From positions 1-64,000 of the forward strand of contig JAPPGE010000068.1 in NCBI GenBank assembly GCA_028821455.1: 64,000 bases of DNA, given 5' to 3'. A model generated the notes under the pieces. That model was given only the letters and a program-made list of their open reading frames with translations. It did not search any database and was not told the origin of the DNA. Position numbers and translations under genes: made by a program. The DNA is from a bacterium. GTDB taxonomy: Bacteria; Pseudomonadota; Alphaproteobacteria; SP197. This document shows positions 60,303 to 64,000 of this stretch, piece by piece (position 1 is the stretch's first letter; every line of letters starts with the position of its first letter).

Positions 60303-61310
60303 CTAGAGGAACCTGGCGAGCGACGCTGCGGTGTCGCTCATCCGGTTCGAGAATCCCCATTCGTTGTCATACCAGGAAAGCACCCTGACAAACCGGCCGT
60401 CGATGACCTTGGTCTCGCCGAGATCGAAGACGGAACTCGCTGGATTGTGGTTGAAGTCACTGGAAACGAGGGGCTTGTCGTTGACCGCAAGAATACCCTT
60501 GAGACGGCCGCGCGCCGCCTTGCTGACAGCGCGGTTGACAGCCTCCACACTGGTCTCCTGCAGTGCCTCGAACTTGAAGTCGACGAGACTGACATTGGGC
60601 GTGGGAACCCGGATCGACGTGCCGTCGAGCTTGCCTTCGAGTTCCGGCAGCACCAGGCCCACGGCGCGGGCGGCGCCGGTGGAGGTGGGAATCATGGACG
60701 CCGATGCGGCACGTGCCCGGCGCGGGTCGGCGTGCAGGGTGTCGACCGTTCTCTGGTCTCCGGTGAAGGCGTGGATGGTTGTCATGAATCCGTGACGGAT
60801 GCCGACCGCCTTGTGAAGCACGGCGGCGACTGGCGCCAGGCAGTTGGTCGTGCACGATGCGTTGGAGATGACATCGTGCGCCTTGCGAAGTTTGCCGTGA
60901 TTGACCCCGTAGACCACCGTGAGATCCGCCCCTTGCGCCGGCGCGGAGACCAGGACCTTGCGGGCGCCGGCATCGAGGTGCTGTGAGGCCTTCTCGCGGG
61001 AGGCAAAGATGCCCGTGCATTCCATGACGACGTCGATCTCGAGGTCGCCCCAGGGAAGACGGGAGGGATCCCGCTCCTGGATCACAGTGACACTCTTTCC
61101 ATCGACCTCGAGCGCGGACCCGCGCGCCGAAACCTCACCCGGGTAGGTGCCGTGAACCGTGTCGTATTTCAGGAGGTGAGCGTTGGCCTCGGCGGTGCCC
61201 AGATCGTTGATGGCAACGAACTCCAGGTCATCGCGCCCCGATTCCATCGCGGCACGAAAGACAAGGCGGCCGATACGGCCAAATCCATTGATGGCAACGC
61301 GTACCGCCAT
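60303..61310 (-). CDS. gap: Glyceraldehyde-3-phosphate dehydrogenase
   Basis: 335 aa. NAD motif INGFGRIGR, catalytic cysteine in SNASCTTNCLAP, and SWYDNEWGFSNRM. ATG 61310 has GGAGGAAGG upstream, so a much longer upstream start is rejected. Between tkt and pgk in the classical alphaproteobacterial order. Confidence 0.97.
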   Translation of the reverse strand: MAVRVAINGFGRIGRLVFRAAMESGRDDLEFVAINDLGTAEANAHLLKYDTVHGTYPGEVSARGSALEVDGKSVTVIQERDPSRLPWGDLEIDVVMECTGIFASREKASQHLDAGARKVLVSAPAQGADLTVVYGVNHGKLRKAHDVISNASCTTNCLAPVAAVLHKAVGIRHGFMTTIHAFTGDQRTVDTLHADPRRARAASASMIPTSTGAARAVGLVLPELEGKLDGTSIRVPTPNVSLVDFKFEALQETSVEAVNRAVSKAARGRLKGILAVNDKPLVSSDFNHNPASSVFDLGETKVIDGRFVRVLSWYDNEWGFSNRMSDTAASLARFL

Positions 61311-61401
61311 ACCTTCCTCCAGGGTCGATGAGAGACCCCGTCCTAACTGTTTCCATGGCCGCCGGTCAACGCATCCCTTGGGACAGCCGGGCCCTTCCTT
61401 G

Positions 61402-63402
61402 TCAGAGGCGCTTTCTGACCGCCTCGACGACCGCCTCGGGCGTGATGCCGAAGTGCTCGTAGAGCGCTCCGCCGGGCGCCGATTCACCAAACCCGCCGAC
61501 GCCGACAAACCCGCCTTCTTCGCCGATGATGTCCGTCCACCCGAAGGGCAGGGACGCCTCGACGGCGACGGTCGCCCGGTCGCGCGGGATCAGGGCGGCG
61601 CGTGCATCCTGACCCTGGCTCCTGAAGAGTTCCTGGCACGGCATCGACACGACCCGCGTGCCGATCCCGTCATCCTCGAGAATCCGGCCTGCCTCGATGG
61701 CGATCGCGACTTCCGATCCACTGGCAACGATGGTCGCCCGGTGTGCTGCCGCGGCCTCGCGAATCACGTAGGCGCCCGTGCTGCAGGCGTTGCCGGGAAG
61801 AGGTTCATGCCTCGACTGGGGAAGACCCTGCCGGGAGAGCGCGATCACCGATGGCGTCGTCTGCGCGGTCAGGGCCAGTTCCCAACACTCGGCGGTCTCG
61901 ATGGCATCCGCCGGTCGGTAGACATTCAGGTTGGGAATGGCCCTCAGGCTGGCGAGGTGTTCGACCGGCTGGTGTGTCGGCCCGTCCTCGCCAAGTCCGA
62001 TCGAGTCATGTGTCATCACGTAAACGACGCGCTGCTGCATGAGAGCGGCAAGGCGGATGGACGGACGGCAGTAGTCGGTGAACGCAAGAAAGGTCCCGCC
62101 GTAGGGGATGATCCCGCCATGGAGAGCCATGCCGGTCATGGCGGCAGCCATGGCGTGCTCGCGGACTCCGTAGCGAACGTAGGTTCCGGAATAGTCCCCG
62201 GCCGTGATGTCGGCCATCGCGGCTGTGCGCGTATTGTTGGAGCCGGTGAGGTCGGCCGACCCACCGATCATTTCGGGCAGGACTCCGGTCAGACGGTCAA
62301 GCGCCAGTTCGCTCGCCTTGCGGGTGGCGACCCGGACCGGATCGGCGAGCAGGCGGGAGACATGGTCGGCCGTGACATCGCGGACCCGATCTTCGATGTC
62401 GCCGGCCATGCGCCGCTCGAACTCCCCGTGCACGGTGGCATCGAGTGCATCGAACTTGCGTTGCCATTCCTCGTGGAGGGGGGCGTTGCGCCGCCCTGCC
62501 TCTTTCCAGGCATCGAGAATGTCACCGGGAATGACGAAGGGTTCGGCATCCCAGCCCAGTTCGCTTCGTGCCGCGGACACCTCGTCTGCGCCCAGGGGAG
62601 AGCCGTGGGCCGCCGCCGTTCCGGCCTTGCCGGGAGAGCCGAATCCAATGACGGTGCGGCAGGCGATGAGACTTGGGCGGTCGCTGTCGAGGGCCCGTTC
62701 AAGAGCATCGGCGATCGCCTCGCCATCATGGCCATCAACGCTTTCCACCGCCCAGTTCAGGGCCCTGAAACGCGCCAGGGCGTCGTCGGAGACGGCGAGC
62801 GAGGTCGGCCCGTCGATCGAGATGCCGTTGTCGTCGAACAGCACGATCAGGCGGTTGAGCGCGAGGTGGCCGGCCAGAGAGGCGGCCTCGTGGCTGATTC
62901 CCTCCATCAGGCAACCATCGCCGGCAATGACCCAGGTGCGGTGGTCGACGAGGTCGCCGAAGCGGTCCGCCATGATCCTTTCGCCAAGGGCCATGCCGAC
63001 GGCGTTGGCGAAACCCTGGCCGAGCGGTCCGGTGGTCGTCTCGATGCCGGGGCTTGCGCCGTATTCGGGATGGCCCGCGGTACGGCTTCCCAGCTGTCTG
63101 AACCTGCGGATCTCGTTCAGCGACATGTCGGCGTAGCCCGACAGATGGAGCAGCGCGTAGAGCAGCATGGACCCGTGACCGGCCGAGAGCACGAAGCGGT
63201 CCCGGTCCGGCCACTCCGGATGCCTCGGGTCGAACTTCAGAAACCGGGTGAAGAGCACAGTGGCGACATCGGCCATGCCCATGGGCATGCCGGGATGTCC
63301 GCTCGCTGCCGCCTCGACGGCGTCCATGGCAAGGGCCCTTATGGCGTTTGCCATCCTGCGTTGTGTGACTCGTTCCACCGCCTGCCCGTCCATCAGGATC
63401 AT
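61402..63402 (-). CDS. tkt: Transketolase
   Basis: 666-aa thiamine-diphosphate enzyme of the pentose phosphate pathway. ThDP motif: GDGCLMEGISHEAASLAGHLALNRLIVLFDDN. Substrate-channel segments SGHPGMPMGMADVATVL and DSIGLGEDGPTHQPVEHLAS. Full length. It is the first gene of the tkt-gap-pgk run and divergent from the zapA locus. Confidence 0.96.
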   Translation of the reverse strand: MILMDGQAVERVTQRRMANAIRALAMDAVEAAASGHPGMPMGMADVATVLFTRFLKFDPRHPEWPDRDRFVLSAGHGSMLLYALLHLSGYADMSLNEIRRFRQLGSRTAGHPEYGASPGIETTTGPLGQGFANAVGMALGERIMADRFGDLVDHRTWVIAGDGCLMEGISHEAASLAGHLALNRLIVLFDDNGISIDGPTSLAVSDDALARFRALNWAVESVDGHDGEAIADALERALDSDRPSLIACRTVIGFGSPGKAGTAAAHGSPLGADEVSAARSELGWDAEPFVIPGDILDAWKEAGRRNAPLHEEWQRKFDALDATVHGEFERRMAGDIEDRVRDVTADHVSRLLADPVRVATRKASELALDRLTGVLPEMIGGSADLTGSNNTRTAAMADITAGDYSGTYVRYGVREHAMAAAMTGMALHGGIIPYGGTFLAFTDYCRPSIRLAALMQQRVVYVMTHDSIGLGEDGPTHQPVEHLASLRAIPNLNVYRPADAIETAECWELALTAQTTPSVIALSRQGLPQSRHEPLPGNACSTGAYVIREAAAAHRATIVASGSEVAIAIEAGRILEDDGIGTRVVSMPCQELFRSQGQDARAALIPRDRATVAVEASLPFGWTDIIGEEGGFVGVGGFGESAPGGALYEHFGITPEAVVEAVRKRL

Positions 63403-63566
63403 GAACCTCTCGCTCTATGCCCCCAGGTCCGGTGGCATCGGCACCCTACATAAAGAGTGGAGGGAAACGGGACAAGGTCCGCCAGGCCATGCCAATTCGC
63501 AACGCCTGCCTTTATTGGCGTGCTCCATGGCGCTATTGTCGCCCCGACTTCGGACCGGGAGCGAAC

Positions 63567-63830
63567 ATGGCTTCAAGGGACAGGACGTTGATGAGGCTGG
63601 ACAAGGCCGTCAAGCGACTGGAACGTGCCCTTGACGTATCGCAGGATGCACGCAAGGGAGTTGCGCAGGGCCAGGCGCAGGAGAACCTCGGTGGTGCCGG
63701 GCAGGGAATGAAGGAACTCGAAGAGCGGCTGAAGACGGCGGATGCCCGCCTGGGATCCGTGATCTCGGAACTGAAAACGATGCTGGAGCGCGGCGATGCC
63801 TCAGGTGACGGTACTGATCAACGGTCATGA
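63567..63830 (+). CDS. Small coiled-coil protein (DUF4164-like)
   Basis: 87-aa helical protein: LMRLDKAVKRLERALD and GMKELEERLKTADARLGSVISELKTMLERG. Its ATG follows GGGAGCGAAC. It overlaps the zapA start by 35 bp and occupies the place where a small coiled-coil gene often precedes zapA in alphaproteobacteria, so a role in division is plausible but unproven. Confidence 0.8.
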   Translation: MASRDRTLMRLDKAVKRLERALDVSQDARKGVAQGQAQENLGGAGQGMKELEERLKTADARLGSVISELKTMLERGDASGDGTDQRS

Positions 63831-64000
63831 GTACGACGTGGCCTGTGGCGAGGGGCAGGAAAGACGCACCTGCGAACTCGCCGGCTATGTTGACAGCAAG
63901 ATAAAGGAACTCGTCGGCCAGCTCGGCAATCTTGGTGATCAGCGTTTGCTGCTTCTGGCGTCGCTTCATCTTGTCGATGAGCTCTGGGATTACCAGGAGG
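63796..64000 (+). CDS. zapA: Cell division protein ZapA, N-terminal part
   Basis: Truncated by the window end. The visible 68 residues (VTVLINGHEYDVACGEGQERR, LAGYVDSKIKELVGQLG, LLLLASLHLVDELWD) match the ZapA dimerisation domain, which bundles FtsZ filaments. 6S RNA often follows zapA but would lie beyond the window. Confidence 0.9.
   Translation, partial: MPQVTVLINGHEYDVACGEGQERRTCELAGYVDSKIKELVGQLGNLGDQRLLLLASLHLVDELWDYQE

Noticed and set aside
61183-63453. 756-aa plus-strand frame opposite tkt
   Set aside because: Antisense of transketolase; a GC-rich frame lacking stops by composition.
1-64000. CRISPR arrays, insertion sequences and prophage
   Set aside because: No regularly spaced repeats, transposase, integrase or phage structural genes were recognised on either strand.

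Overview
The window is high-GC chromosomal DNA from an alphaproteobacterium, probably from the Rhodospirillales or a neighbouring marine or soil lineage. The placement rests on gene content: gcrA, an argD-argF-hslO operon, tkt-gap-pgk running away from a zapA locus, an inositol-monophosphatase-like gene beside efp, and mlaA/mlaC. Genes are packed tightly, with many ATGA or GTGA stop/start overlaps. No phage, insertion sequence, CRISPR array or rRNA was seen.

Layout. 0-4.2 kb: the 3' end of a tRNA-Met gene, an isolated esterase gene bracketed by a repeat of the tRNA 3' end, then a compact tsaE-tsaB-tsaC-tsaD operon that carries the whole bacterial t6A tRNA-modification pathway. 4.2-6.4 kb: a hydrolase with mlaC and mlaA. 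6.6-10.2 kb: argD-argF-hslO and a lipoprotein. 10.2-15.3 kb (minus strand): apaG, folE, trkH, argE, amidase. 15.4-19 kb: tRNA-Gly(CCC), then a minus-strand operon of radical SAM protein, AMP-forming acyl-CoA synthetase and PanE-like reductase.

19.2-20.7 kb is a toxin-antitoxin patch: an intact higBA pair, a decayed mazF-like toxin and its surviving antitoxin. 20.7-37.6 kb is a catabolic block with a strong methylated-amine or betaine flavour: two large FAD/GcvT demethylating dehydrogenases flank an MttB-family methyltransferase without an in-frame amber codon. They are followed by a class III aminotransferase, a Rieske oxygenase, a ProXVW-like betaine ABC transporter, a thiamine-diphosphate enzyme, a hydrolase and a small monooxygenase-like protein.

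37.9-39.8 kb holds a duplicated gcrA. The first copy is dead, and a second, intact mazEF-like pair lies between the copies. 39.8-46.3 kb: greA, a histidine-rich protein of unknown function next to a phthalate-dioxygenase-type reductase, an SDR with a beta-keto acid cleavage enzyme, rpmE, and a DUF4143-type ATPase with an inverted repeat at its start. 46.8-52.9 kb: GMC oxidoreductase, ABC exporter, nitronate monooxygenase, SDR and enoyl-CoA hydratase.

52.9-57.4 kb: a MotA/MotB-like pair with a very long coiled coil and eight 42-bp tandem repeats, an inositol monophosphatase homologue with a damaged active site, and efp. 57.8-58.6 kb: vapBC. 58.7-64 kb: the glycolysis and pentose phosphate genes gap, pgk and tkt, and the start of zapA.

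The points most worth a second look are the MotAB-like motor, the histidine-rich protein with its reductase, an 8-bp operator half-site shared by two unrelated toxin-antitoxin systems in opposite arrangement, the gcrA duplication, the tRNA-end repeat, and the radical SAM operon. All identifications come from reading motifs and context; no database search was run.
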